Made by a program: the position numbers and the translations under genes. From the NCBI RefSeq assembly GCF_025567085.1, contig NZ_JAOQJN010000002.1, positions 248,001 through 312,000 of the forward strand: a DNA stretch of 64,000 nt. The letters run 5' to 3'. A model generated the notes under the pieces. The model was not told the DNA's origin, did not search any database, and saw nothing but the letters and a program-made list of their open reading frames with translations. This DNA comes from Bovifimicola ammoniilytica (GTDB lineage Bacteria; Bacillota; Clostridia; Lachnospirales; Lachnospiraceae). Below are positions 26,149 through 34,599 of the stretch, in pieces. Numbering within the stretch: position 1 is the stretch's first letter; every line of letters begins with the position of its first letter.

Positions 26149-26673
26149 GTGATTAGATTGAGACCATATAAAAGTTGTGATTCCAAAGTAATTGTAAAAT
26201 GGTTAAATGATGAAGATGTATTTATAAAATGGGGTGGTGAGAGATTTGGTAAATATCCCATATCTGCTGATATTATTGATGATAAATACACTAAAGCTAA
26301 TGGAGATTGTAAAGAACCTGATAACTTTTATCCTTGGACTGCAATTAATGAGGATAACAAAGTAGTAGGACATTTTATTATGCGATACACAGGTAGAGAT
26401 AATAAGCAATTACGTTTTGGCTGGGTTGTAGTAGACAATACACTTAGAGGAAAAGGTTATGGTAAGCAAATGCTTATGAAAGGTCTTAAGTATGCATTTG
26501 ATATTATGGGTGTTGAAAGGGTTACTATCGGTGTGTTTGAAAATAACGAGGCAGCTCATATGTGCTATAGAAATGTAGGTTTTGTTGAAACGGAGACAGT
26601 TGAAGATGAACCTTGGAATGTTATTGAAATGGAAATCTTGAGAAAAGATTATATTACTACTGAGAATAATTAA
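26149..26673 (+). CDS. GNAT-family N-acetyltransferase (RimJ/RimL-like)
   Basis: 174 residues. It opens with IRLRPYKSCDSKVIVKWLNDED, typical of RimJ/RimL-like GNATs. The acetyl-CoA-binding motif is VVDNTLRGKGYGKQMLMKGLKYAFDIMG, followed by NEAAHMCYRNVGFVE. The substrate is unknown. GTG start with AGGAGG at 26135-26140. It sits in an accessory-looking islet with the next gene, between foldback structures. Confidence 0.88.
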   Translation: MIRLRPYKSCDSKVIVKWLNDEDVFIKWGGERFGKYPISADIIDDKYTKANGDCKEPDNFYPWTAINEDNKVVGHFIMRYTGRDNKQLRFGWVVVDNTLRGKGYGKQMLMKGLKYAFDIMGVERVTIGVFENNEAAHMCYRNVGFVETETVEDEPWNVIEMEILRKDYITTENN

Positions 26674-26706
26674 TTTTGTATAGAATGAAAGGGTGGTGTT
26701 TGTGGC

Positions 26707-27213
26707 TTGAGATTAGATATTATTGGTTCTGTTGCAAGTGGAAAGACAACACTTGCAAAGAGAATATCACAGAGATTTAATACACCATATTATGAAAAAG
26801 ATAATGTTGTGTGGAAAAGAACTTCTTCGGGTGATGAAAAAAGAAGTCACGAGGAAAGAGATAGATGTTTTAATGAAATTATTAATAAAAAGGACTGGGT
26901 TGTGGAGGGTTCACCAAGAGAATCTCTTAAGGAAAGCTTTGGGTGTTGTGACTATATTATAGTATTAGATGAATATACGTTGGTAAGATTAATAAGAGTA
27001 TTTAAACGCTGGATAAATCAAAGAAGGGGAAAAGAATCATACAATTCAGAACCAACATTAGAATTCTTGTGGTGGAATATTAAATGGGTATTTGAGTTTA
27101 ATAAGATTAGGAAAGGGTTAATTAAGGAACTTAATAGTTATGGTGAAAAAGTTAAGAGATTCAGACATTCTAAAGAAGCTTATGCATTTGTTGTTCAAAA
27201 ATATGGTAATTAA
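26707..27213 (+). CDS. P-loop kinase-like protein (FlaR/adenylate-kinase-like)
   Basis: 168 residues with Walker A GSVASGKTTLAKR at residues 7-19, a conserved aromatic/acidic segment YYEKDNVVW and a DWVVEGSPRESL block. CCDYIIVLDEYTLVRLIRVFKRWINQRRGK follows as the Walker B-like strand and basic lid. This arrangement matches the small ATPases often annotated as DNA topology modulation protein FlaR or as AAA adenylate-kinase-like. The substrate is unknown. The TTG start at 26707 is supported by GGGTGG about 10 bases upstream. Confidence 0.75.
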   Translation: MRLDIIGSVASGKTTLAKRISQRFNTPYYEKDNVVWKRTSSGDEKRSHEERDRCFNEIINKKDWVVEGSPRESLKESFGCCDYIIVLDEYTLVRLIRVFKRWINQRRGKESYNSEPTLEFLWWNIKWVFEFNKIRKGLIKELNSYGEKVKRFRHSKEAYAFVVQKYGN

Positions 27214-27309
27214 TTTTTATAACTCTTATAAAAATAGTCGCTGGCTGAATCAATCTTCATAGGTAATAAATTTATTTAATGGAGATTGTATCAGGTAGGC
27301 GGTTATTTT

Positions 27310-27438
27310 GTGTTTTTGATAATCTATCTTCTTATTATTTCAGCCTCTTACACAGTTATGAGCAAAGTAGCTATGCAAGAGGCTGAAATTCAAGAGGTTG
27401 AAATTCAAGAGGCTGAAATTCAAGAGATTATATCTTAA
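27310..27438 (+). CDS. Possible 42-residue single-pass membrane peptide with EIQEA repeats
   Basis: Small ORF from GTG 27310 to TAA 27438. Residues 2-17 are hydrophobic (FLIIYLLIISASYTVM). The tail consists of three 15-base direct repeats (GAGGCTGAAATTCAA, the middle copy with one change) giving QEAEIQEVEIQEAEIQ. Upstream AGGCGG gives a plausible SD. The hydrophobic-helix plus charged-tail layout is protein-like. However, the first repeat is also half of a 13-bp inverted repeat with 27337-27349, so the segment might be a structural RNA instead. Confidence 0.4.
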   Translation: MFLIIYLLIISASYTVMSKVAMQEAEIQEVEIQEAEIQEIIS

Positions 27439-27466
27439 ATCTGTCATAGATTAAACATTTCTGTAA

Positions 27467-28750
27467 TTATTCATCTTTTATTATAACACCATATTGCTGT
27501 TCTTTTGGTATTGAGAAATTGTATTTATCAATACTTACTAATCTGTAAATCTCATCAGCCATCATATTAATTGATAACATACGTTTGCCATTCTCAGACA
27601 GAACTGAAAATGCATTAGATATTTTAGTGATAAGAGGAATGTCGGAGTTGGTTTTAATTTCAGTAAGTAAGCTGTTATGGGCTTTATTGAAACCGAGAAC
27701 TCTGAAGTAGTAAACGTATCCCTCATCTTTAAAAGTAAAGTAATCATCTTTAGTATAATTGAATAGCAGATAGAACAGAATTCTTGAAATTCTTGATGAT
27801 GTAAATATAGAAGAATTACAGGTATTAACAAAACTGTCGAAGGCTTCATATGAACCTGAGAGATTGGATATTCTGTTAGCTAAGTCATCTGTTATATCAA
27901 AGAGATTATTAGTCTCTGTGTTATTATATCTTGCTTTAATTAACTCATTACCGACTAATGGACTGAAATCATCAGAGACAATAGGGTAAGTTTTCTTGTA
28001 TTCATTTTCAAGTAATTCCATACAATTTGCAGGGACGATATCAGAAAGTGTTTCTTTGACATTGTTGAATGTAAATATTGATTTGCCACCAAAGAGTTTT
28101 CTGATTGCACTTGCACTTGCAAAATGTCCGTCTAAATCAGATGAATGGTAGCCTTTGTCTAAACGTTTGATTGGAACCGGAACCATCTTGCTGCCTGACT
28201 TACGTATTGAAATAATATATTCAATTGCAAGAATAGAGTTTGGAGATGATATTATAAGCGAAAGCTCGTCTGAACTCATATTGACACCGCGCAGCGAAAG
28301 AGATTTTATAATTGCATTTTCGCGGCTTCTTGAGAAAGACATGCCGGTTTTTAAATATGACTGTAATGCTTCGCTATAACATTCATCTTCATCTATTATT
28401 ATGTCTGCGATGAGATTTAACAGGTCTAAATTATCATTTTCACAGCCAAAACAAAGATAATCAACGACATTTAATTTATCTAAAGTTGCAACTGCACCGG
28501 TTGCAAAGTAAGCAGCACTTGACATAGAATAACAAACCGGAAGTTCGAGGACAAGGTCTACATTATTCTCAAGGGCAATGGCAGTTCTTGTGAATTTATC
28601 CATAAATGCAGGCGCACCCCTCTGGACAAAGTTGCCACTCATAACAACTATAACGTGGTCGGCATTGGTAAGTTCTCTTGCTTTTTCAATAAGATATGCG
28701 TGACCATTGTGAAATGGATTAAATTCAGCTATAATTCCAACGGTTTTCAT
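27467..28750 (-). CDS. tmcAL: tRNA(Met) cytidine acetate ligase
   Basis: 427 residues on the minus strand, formerly the YlbM family. The N-terminal nucleotidyltransferase-like signature is IIAEFNPFHNGHAYLIEKA, followed by VVMSGNFVQRGAPAFMDKFTRT and DLVLELPVCYSMSSAAYFATGA, all diagnostic. The enzyme activates acetate with ATP and acetylates the wobble cytidine of elongator tRNA-Met. It is divergent from pta-ackA, the acetate-producing pathway, with a shared 177-base promoter region. That is an attractive pairing because acetate is its substrate (inference). Confidence 0.94.
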   Translation of the reverse strand: MKTVGIIAEFNPFHNGHAYLIEKARELTNADHVIVVMSGNFVQRGAPAFMDKFTRTAIALENNVDLVLELPVCYSMSSAAYFATGAVATLDKLNVVDYLCFGCENDNLDLLNLIADIIIDEDECYSEALQSYLKTGMSFSRSRENAIIKSLSLRGVNMSSDELSLIISSPNSILAIEYIISIRKSGSKMVPVPIKRLDKGYHSSDLDGHFASASAIRKLFGGKSIFTFNNVKETLSDIVPANCMELLENEYKKTYPIVSDDFSPLVGNELIKARYNNTETNNLFDITDDLANRISNLSGSYEAFDSFVNTCNSSIFTSSRISRILFYLLFNYTKDDYFTFKDEGYVYYFRVLGFNKAHNSLLTEIKTNSDIPLITKISNAFSVLSENGKRMLSINMMADEIYRLVSIDKYNFSIPKEQQYGVIIKDE

Positions 28751-28853
28751 TATAAACTCCTTTCATATCGTGTTTTAAAATACGTTATATGTATGATAAC
28801 ATTTTGTTAAAAAAATATCAATAAATGTATTGAATTTAGTACGTTTAAAGATA

Positions 28854-28882
28854 TTGTATACAAAGTAAAAATGCGTTATAAT
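28854..28882 (+). promoter_or_regulatory. Promoter of pta-ackA
   Basis: TTGTAT at 28854-28859, 17-base spacer, perfect TATAAT at 28877-28882, about 45 bases before the pta start, in the region between divergent tmcAL and pta. Confidence 0.65.
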
Positions 28883-28927
28883 ATTATAAAGTGTGCGGAT
28901 TAATTATACAGGAAAGGAAATTAAATT

Positions 28928-29932
28928 ATGGGATTTATTGATAATATTAAAGAAAGAGCAAAAAAAGATATTAAGACAATTGTTTTACCTGAATCAATGG
29001 ACAGAAGAACTTTTGAGGCGGCAGAGATTATTCTTAAAGAGAAAATTGCAAATCTTATTATCATTGGTACAGAAGACGTTATTGCAGAGAATAGCAAGGG
29101 ATTAGATATCTCAGGAGCAAGAATAGTTAACCCATATACATTCAGTAAAACACCAGATTATATAGAAGTATTTTATGAATTAAGAAAATCAAAAGGTATG
29201 ACTCCTGAACAGGCTAAAGACCTTATGATGAATGATTTTATGTATTATGCATGTATGATGGTTAAATTTGGTGATGCAGATGGTGTGGTTTCGGGTGCAT
29301 GCCATTCTACAGCTTCAACATTAAAGCCATCACTCCAGATTATTAAGACCAAACCGGGAACAAAATTAGTATCAGGTTTCTTCGTAGTATGTGTACCTGA
29401 TTGTGAATATGGTGCAGATGGTACATTTGTATTTGCAGATGCAGGACTTAACCAGAATCCTAATCCGGAAGAACTTGCAGCAATTACAGAATCATCAGCA
29501 AAATCATTTGAGATGTTAGTCGGTGAGAAACCAATTTGTGCATTGTTATCACATTCTACAAAGGGAAGTGCAAAACATCCTGATGTAACAAAGGTTACAG
29601 ATGCAGTAGAGATATTAAAGAAGAATTATCCTCACGTAACAGCAGATGGTGAGTTACAGTTAGATGCGGCACTTGTACCGGAAGTAGCTAAATTAAAAGC
29701 ACCTGGAAGTACAGTTGCAGGCAATGCAAATGTTTTAATTTTCCCGGACCTTGATGCAGGTAATATTGGATATAAGTTGGTTCAGAGATTGGGAAAAGCA
29801 GAAGCATATGGTCCATTAACACAGGGTATGGCTAAGCCTATTAATGATTTATCAAGAGGATGTTCATCATCAGATATCGTTGGTGTTGTAGCTATTACAG
29901 CAGTACAGGCACAGCAGAGAAAACTTGTTTAA
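28928..29932 (+). CDS. pta: Phosphate acetyltransferase
   Basis: Converts acetyl-CoA and phosphate to acetyl phosphate in fermentation. 334 residues, the short Pta form without N-terminal DRTGG or BioD-like domains. Landmarks are IVLPESMDRRTFEAAEII at the start, GDADGVVSGACHSTASTLKP, AFADAGLNQNPNPEELA-type and SHSTKGSAKHPDVTKV segments, and FPDLDAGNIGYKLVQRLG near the end. It is followed by ackA with a 62-base gap, the standard pair. Confidence 0.95.
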   Translation: MGFIDNIKERAKKDIKTIVLPESMDRRTFEAAEIILKEKIANLIIIGTEDVIAENSKGLDISGARIVNPYTFSKTPDYIEVFYELRKSKGMTPEQAKDLMMNDFMYYACMMVKFGDADGVVSGACHSTASTLKPSLQIIKTKPGTKLVSGFFVVCVPDCEYGADGTFVFADAGLNQNPNPEELAAITESSAKSFEMLVGEKPICALLSHSTKGSAKHPDVTKVTDAVEILKKNYPHVTADGELQLDAALVPEVAKLKAPGSTVAGNANVLIFPDLDAGNIGYKLVQRLGKAEAYGPLTQGMAKPINDLSRGCSSSDIVGVVAITAVQAQQRKLV

Positions 29933-29994
29933 GTTTTTTAAATATATTAATTTCAATTAATAATTATGGTAAGGAAAGGAAACTGAGTGAGAAA

Positions 29995-31188
29995 ATGAAG
30001 ATTCTTATTATCAATTGCGGAAGTTCGTCATTGAAATTCCAGTTAATTAATTCAGAAGATGATAGCGTATTAGCAAAAGGATTATGCGAAAGAATAGGTT
30101 TAGATGGCAGCCAGTTAGTATATCAACCGGCAGGTCTTGACAAGGAGATAGTGAAAGAGCCAATGCCAAATCATAAGAAGGCAGTTGAATTAGTTATCAA
30201 TGCACTTACAAATGCAAAGACAGGTGTTATTAAAGACTTAAGTGATGTTGGTGCAGTAGGACACAGAATCGTACATGGCGGAGAGAAATTTGCTAAATCA
30301 GTAATAATTGATGATGATGTAATTGAAGCTATAAAGGAATGTAATGATTTAGCACCATTACACAATCCAGCTAATCTTATCGGAATAATGGCATGCAAGG
30401 AGTTAATGCCTGATACAAAGATGGTAGCTGTATTTGATACTGCATTTCACCAGACTATGCCTGCTAAAGCTTATTTATACGGACTTCCATATAAATATTA
30501 TGAAGATTATAAGGTGAGAAGATATGGCTTCCATGGAACATCACACAGTTTTGTTTCAAAACGAGTTGCCGAAATCTTAGACAGACCATATGAAGAACTT
30601 AAGACTGTTGTATGCCATCTTGGAAATGGTGCAAGTATATGTGCTGTTGATGGTGGAAAATCAATAGATACGAGTATGGGACTTACACCTTTAGAAGGAC
30701 TTATTATGGGAACACGTTCAGGAAGTATAGACCCTGCTATAGTAGAATTTCTTGCCCATAAAGAGAATAAGACGATAGATGAAGTTATGAATATCCTTAA
30801 TAAAGAATCAGGTGTTCTTGGTCTATCAGGAATCGGCAGTGATTTCAGAGATATAACAGATGCTATGCTTGCAGGAGACGAAAGAGCAAGAATGACAATT
30901 GAAGCGTATTGCTACAGAGTTGCCAAATATATTGGAGCATATGCAGCAGCAATGAATGGAATAGATGCAATTGTATTTACAGCAGGACTTGGAGAGAACA
31001 ATGCAATAGTAAGAAAAGAGATTTGTTCATATTTTACATTCTTAGGAGTGGAAATAGATGACGAACAAAATGCAAAAAGAGGAGAAGATGTTGTCATCTC
31101 TACAGAGAACTCAAAGATTAAGGTGCTTGTAGTACCGACAAATGAAGAATTAAAAATAGCTAAAGAGACATTAGAACTTGTAAAGTAA
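29995..31188 (+). CDS. ackA: Acetate kinase
   Basis: Makes acetate and ATP from acetyl phosphate, with pta the substrate-level phosphorylation step of fermentation. The protein starts MKILIINCGSSSLKFQL. It has GHRIVHGGEKF, AVFDTAFHQTMP, RRYGFHGTSHSFV, VCHLGNGASICAV and TAGLGENNAIVRKEI, the ASKHA-fold acetokinase signatures. The frame is open back to 29860, but ATG 29995 gives the canonical start, with AAAGGAAA upstream. 397 residues is normal. Confidence 0.96.
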   Translation: MKILIINCGSSSLKFQLINSEDDSVLAKGLCERIGLDGSQLVYQPAGLDKEIVKEPMPNHKKAVELVINALTNAKTGVIKDLSDVGAVGHRIVHGGEKFAKSVIIDDDVIEAIKECNDLAPLHNPANLIGIMACKELMPDTKMVAVFDTAFHQTMPAKAYLYGLPYKYYEDYKVRRYGFHGTSHSFVSKRVAEILDRPYEELKTVVCHLGNGASICAVDGGKSIDTSMGLTPLEGLIMGTRSGSIDPAIVEFLAHKENKTIDEVMNILNKESGVLGLSGIGSDFRDITDAMLAGDERARMTIEAYCYRVAKYIGAYAAAMNGIDAIVFTAGLGENNAIVRKEICSYFTFLGVEIDDEQNAKRGEDVVISTENSKIKVLVVPTNEELKIAKETLELVK

Positions 31189-31241
31189 TAACAAGTATTT
31201 AATGTGTAGACAAGTTTATACAAGATTTTGAAAATTTAAGG

Positions 31242-31270
31242 TTGACAAACACAATACCTATGGTTATAAT
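31242..31270 (+). promoter_or_regulatory. Consensus promoter of the DUF177-rpmF unit
   Basis: TTGACA at 31242-31247, exactly 17 bases, TATAAT at 31265-31270: a perfect sigma-A consensus, expected for a ribosomal-protein transcript. Confidence 0.9.
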
Positions 31271-31300
31271 ATTCAAGTGCGATTAGAAAAGAGGTAATTT

Positions 31301-31828
31301 ATGCTGATTGACTTATCCGAACTTTTATCAACTATTGATAAAGAGTTAGATGTTTGTGCAGACATAGAGATGTCAAGATTTACATCTAAGATGTGTGATT
31401 ACGAGATAGTTAAGAAACAACCAGTTCTTATTAAGCTTCGTAACACAGGAAAGAGAACATTTACATTGACATCAGAGATTGATTTAACATTGATGATACC
31501 ATGTGACAGATGTTTAGAAGATGTGAAGTATGATATGAACATCAAAGTAAATAAAGAGATTGACATGAATGAGTCGGAAAATGACAAGACAGAGTCGTTA
31601 GATGAGCAGTCATATATTCAGGATAATATGCTTGATGTAGAGAAGCTTATTTATAATGAAATACTTGTTAATTTGCCTATGAAGGTTCTTTGCAGTGAGA
31701 ATTGTAAAGGAATTTGTAATAGATGTGGGGCAAATCTTAATTCACAGACTTGTAACTGTGATACCACAGAATTAGACCCTAGAATGTCAAAAATTCGTGA
31801 CATTTTCAACAATTTTAAGGAGGTGTAA
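31301..31828 (+). CDS. DUF177 (YceD-family) protein
   Basis: 175 residues. Conserved DUF177 features are the CDRCLEDVKYDMNIKVNKE strand in the middle and a C-terminal Cys-rich segment, CSENCKGICNRCGANLNSQTCNC, then the family's DPRMSKIRDIF tail. The gene is nearly always directly upstream of rpmF, as here. The family is linked to 23S rRNA or large-subunit assembly in other bacteria, with no enzyme activity established. Confidence 0.92.
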   Translation: MLIDLSELLSTIDKELDVCADIEMSRFTSKMCDYEIVKKQPVLIKLRNTGKRTFTLTSEIDLTLMIPCDRCLEDVKYDMNIKVNKEIDMNESENDKTESLDEQSYIQDNMLDVEKLIYNEILVNLPMKVLCSENCKGICNRCGANLNSQTCNCDTTELDPRMSKIRDIFNNFKEV

Positions 31829-31834
31829 CAGACC

Positions 31835-32014
31835 ATGTCTATTTGTCCAAAGAATAAAAGCTCAAAGGCTAGAAGAGATAAGAGAAGAGCTAATTGGAAA
31901 ATGAGTGCTCCAAACTTAGTTAAATGTAGCAAATGTGGAGCATTAATGATGCCACATAGAGTATGCAAAGCTTGTGGTTCATACAACAAAAAAGAAATAA
32001 TATCAGTTGATTAA
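31835..32014 (+). CDS. rpmF: 50S ribosomal protein L32
   Basis: 59-residue ribosomal protein starting MSICPKNKSSKARRDKRRAN, with a zinc-ribbon of two CxxC pairs (C31-C34 and C44-C47: CSKCG, CKACG). The classic four-cysteine form suggests the zinc-containing C+ type. AAGGAGGTG at 31818-31825 is the SD, and the gene starts six bases after the DUF177 stop. Confidence 0.95.
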   Translation: MSICPKNKSSKARRDKRRANWKMSAPNLVKCSKCGALMMPHRVCKACGSYNKKEIISVD

Positions 32015-32073
32015 TTATTAGAAATGAGTAGTTCGTATTACGGATAACTTATTTAGGAAATTTTTCTCAAAGG

Positions 32074-32113
32074 AATGTCATAACAGGCAGAAATGTATGT
32101 TATGACATTTTTT
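32074..32113 (+). terminator. Rho-independent terminator after rpmF
   Basis: Perfect 12-bp stem AATGTCATAACA/TGTTATGACATT with a 12-base loop, followed by TTTT. Confidence 0.88.
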
Positions 32114-32134
32114 GTGTGTTAAATATTTGGATTA

Positions 32135-32187
32135 GTTAATGGTCAGATATTCAAATAAATACCTGGTTATGAATGTCTGACATTAAC
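32135..32187. repeat. Long inverted repeat upstream of the plsX promoter
   Basis: GTTAATGGTCAGATATTCA (32135-32153) is complementary to TGAATGTCTGACATTAAC (32170-32187) apart from one bulge and one mismatch, across a 16-base loop. It lies between the rpmF terminator and the plsX promoter, about 25 bases upstream of the -35 box. It could be an upstream operator for lipid-synthesis control or the relic of a repeat. It does not match the FapR operator I know. Confidence 0.55.
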
Positions 32188-32211
32188 TGTATACAAAATT
32201 TAAAATTAATG

Positions 32212-32240
32212 TTGATTTTTATTTAGCTATTTAGTATATT
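32212..32240 (+). promoter_or_regulatory. Promoter of plsX with structured leader
   Basis: TTGATT at 32212-32217, 17-base spacer, TATATT at 32235-32240. The roughly 100-base leader contains hairpins CTTAC-ATAA-GTAAG (32251-32264) and GGTAAAGGA/TCCTTTACT (about 32274-32312). An alternative pairing of ACCC..ATAT (from 32295) with ATATGGGT near 32314-32321 competes with the second hairpin. Confidence 0.6.
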
Positions 32241-32345
32241 ATGTTAGAGACTTACATAAGTAAGTTTTATAAAGGTAAAGGAAAATAAAAAAGGACCCCA
32301 ATATCCTTTACTTATATGGGTAGCAATATGCTGGGTATTTTATAA

Positions 32346-33362
32346 GTGGAGAAAGAGATTACAGTTGTAGCAGTAGATGCTATGGGCGGAGATAATGCTC
32401 CGACAGAAATTGTCAAGGGTGCAATAGATGCCGTTAATTCCTGTGAAGATATCAAGGTAATTCTGGTTGGTATGGAAGATGTTGTTAATCAGGAATTATC
32501 GAAGTATGAATATAACAAAGATAAAATAGAAGTTGTGAATGCAACTGAGGTTATACAGACAGAAGAACCACCGGTTAATGCGATAAGAAGAAAGAAAGAT
32601 TCCTCGATTGTTGTAGCTATGAATTTAGTTAAGAACAATCAGGCGGATGCATTTGTATCAGCAGGAAGTTCCGGAGCGGTTCTAGTAGGCGGTCAGTTAA
32701 TTGTTGGAAGAATTAAAGGAATTGAAAGACCACCTCTTGCACCTCTTATTCCTACGAAAGATGGAGTGGCTTTACTTATTGACTGTGGTGCTAATGTTGA
32801 TGCACGACCATCGCATCTTGTACAGTTTGCGAAGATGGGTTCAATCTATATGGAGAATATTGTTGGTGTTAAGAATCCAAGAGTAGCTATAGTCAATATA
32901 GGCGCTGAAGAAGAGAAAGGAAATGCATTAGTCAAAGAGACATTTCCGCTTCTTAAAAATTGTCCTGATATTAATTTTATCGGAAGTATTGAGGCAAGAG
33001 ATATTCCGTCAGGATATGCAGACGTAATAGTCAGCGAAGCATTTGTTGGAAATGTTATTCTTAAATTATATGAAGGCGTTGGTAACACATTAATTGCCAA
33101 AGTTAAAGAGGGACTTATGTCATCACTCAGAACTAAGATAGGTGCATTATTAATTAAACCAGCACTTAAAAAGACACTTAAATCATTCCAGACAGATGAA
33201 TATGGTGGAGCACCATTATTAGGATTGAATGGATTAGTTGTAAAGACTCATGGAAGTTCTAAAGCTAAGGAAGTTTGTAATTCAATAATTCAGTGTGTTA
33301 ATTTCAAAGAACAGAAGATTAATGAGAAAATCAAAGAGAAACTCCTGTTTAATGAAAAATAA
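32346..33362 (+). CDS. plsX: Phosphate acyltransferase
   Basis: Forms acyl phosphate from acyl-ACP for phospholipid synthesis. It starts ITVVAVDAMGGDNAPTEIVKGA, the diagnostic motif. It also has SAGSSGAVLVGGQLIVGRIKGIERPPLAPLIPT-type segments and C-terminal GGAPLLGLNGLVVKTHGSS. 338 residues is usual. The GTG start at 32346 has only a weak SD (TGGG) and no ATG is available nearby, so translation initiation may be poor or controlled. It is followed by acpP and rnc in the usual order. Confidence 0.93.
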   Translation: MEKEITVVAVDAMGGDNAPTEIVKGAIDAVNSCEDIKVILVGMEDVVNQELSKYEYNKDKIEVVNATEVIQTEEPPVNAIRRKKDSSIVVAMNLVKNNQADAFVSAGSSGAVLVGGQLIVGRIKGIERPPLAPLIPTKDGVALLIDCGANVDARPSHLVQFAKMGSIYMENIVGVKNPRVAIVNIGAEEEKGNALVKETFPLLKNCPDINFIGSIEARDIPSGYADVIVSEAFVGNVILKLYEGVGNTLIAKVKEGLMSSLRTKIGALLIKPALKKTLKSFQTDEYGGAPLLGLNGLVVKTHGSSKAKEVCNSIIQCVNFKEQKINEKIKEKLLFNEK

Positions 33363-33472
33363 CATACATTTGAAAATGTTAAAAGCTGTTTGATAAATAC
33401 TTAAAAACAAATTTATATTAAAAATATAAATCTGATTAATTATTATTTGAATTCAGAAAGGTGTGTATTATA

Positions 33473-33706
33473 ATGGAATTTGAAAAATTACAGAAAATTA
33501 TAGCTGAGGTATTAAGTGTAGACCCAGAGGATATAACAATGGAGACTACTTTTGTAGATGATTTAGGAGCAGATTCATTAGATGTTTTCCAAATTATCAT
33601 GGGAATTGAAGAAGAATTCGATATCGAGATTCCAAACGAAGCTGCTGAGTCAATTGCAACAGTTGGAGATGCTGTAGAACAGATTAAAGCTGCAATGAAC
33701 AACTAG
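33473..33706 (+). CDS. acpP: Acyl carrier protein
   Basis: 77-residue acidic four-helix protein. The phosphopantetheine attachment site is Ser35 in LGADSLDVFQ. It carries growing acyl chains in fatty-acid synthesis and supplies PlsX. GAAAGGTG at 33455-33462 supports ATG 33473 rather than GTG 33461. It is followed by a terminator. Confidence 0.96.
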   Translation: MEFEKLQKIIAEVLSVDPEDITMETTFVDDLGADSLDVFQIIMGIEEEFDIEIPNEAAESIATVGDAVEQIKAAMNN

Positions 33707-33714
33707 AATTTTAA

Positions 33715-33799
33715 AGTGAATAGTAAAGAATTTGCAGAGTATTCTAAGAATACAGAATATTCAAAATATACGATTCTTTACTTTTCACTTTTATTATTT
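33715..33799 (+). terminator. Long cruciform-like terminator after acpP
   Basis: A 17-bp stem with one mismatch (33715-33731 and 33773-33789, AGTGAA...AAAGAAT and its complement) encloses a second hairpin GTATTC-TAA-GAATAC. It is followed by TTTATTATTTT. Confidence 0.8.
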
Positions 33800-33885
33800 T
33801 AAAGGTAATAATTATATTTATAAGATATTTCCTTTAAAGTAATGGAAGTGATGTGAATACGTTTTTTTAAGCAGGAAGGATAGAA

Positions 33886-34572
33886 ATGGAATATAGAATA
33901 GAAGAAATTCAACACATAATAGGGTATGAATTTGAAAATTTAGAGTTATTATACAGGGCAATGACACATAGTTCTTATGCAAATGATAATAAGATGAGTA
34001 AATTCAGTTGTAATGAGAGATTAGAATTTTTAGGAGATGCTGTATTGGAATTAATCTCAAGTGAGTATCTGTATGATAATTTTCCAAATAAACCAGAAGG
34101 AGAACTTACAAAATTAAGAGCGAGTCTTGTAAGTGAATATCCACTTGCTGCTGTAGCTAAGGAATTAGGCCTTGGTAAATATATTTTACTTAGCAATGGT
34201 GAAGAGAATACAGGTGGAAGAGAAAGGGCATCGATTACATCAGATGCAGTTGAGGCACTCTTAGGAGCAATATATCTAGATGGTGGAATAGAACATGCTA
34301 GAGAATTTGTATACAAATATGTTGTAAGTGATATAGAGAATAAACAATTATTTCACGACAGCAAGACAGTTCTTCAAGAGATTATACAGAAGTATAAGCT
34401 TGGTGAGCTTAGTTATGTTGTGGTCAGAGAAGACGGACCTGATCATCTTAAAGAATATGAAGTTAATTGTATGTTAGATAATAAAGTTATCGGAAATGGG
34501 ATTGGCAGAACTAAGAAAAATGCCCAACAGCAGGCAGCATATAATGCCATTAAGAAATTAAAGAAAAGATAA
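33886..34572 (+). CDS. rnc: Ribonuclease III
   Basis: Double-stranded RNA endonuclease for rRNA and mRNA processing. The catalytic signature NERLEFLGDAVLEL lies at residues 43-56, with the second acidic site in SDAVEALLGAIYLDGG. A C-terminal dsRNA-binding domain follows (about 155-226: DSKTVLQEIIQKYKLGEL ... GIGRTKKNAQQQAAYNAIKKL). 228 residues is typical. It lies immediately upstream of smc, the conserved Firmicutes order. Confidence 0.96.
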   Translation: MEYRIEEIQHIIGYEFENLELLYRAMTHSSYANDNKMSKFSCNERLEFLGDAVLELISSEYLYDNFPNKPEGELTKLRASLVSEYPLAAVAKELGLGKYILLSNGEENTGGRERASITSDAVEALLGAIYLDGGIEHAREFVYKYVVSDIENKQLFHDSKTVLQEIIQKYKLGELSYVVVREDGPDHLKEYEVNCMLDNKVIGNGIGRTKKNAQQQAAYNAIKKLKKR

Positions 34573-34599
34573 ATGTAATGACAGAAAGGTTGTTAATAT

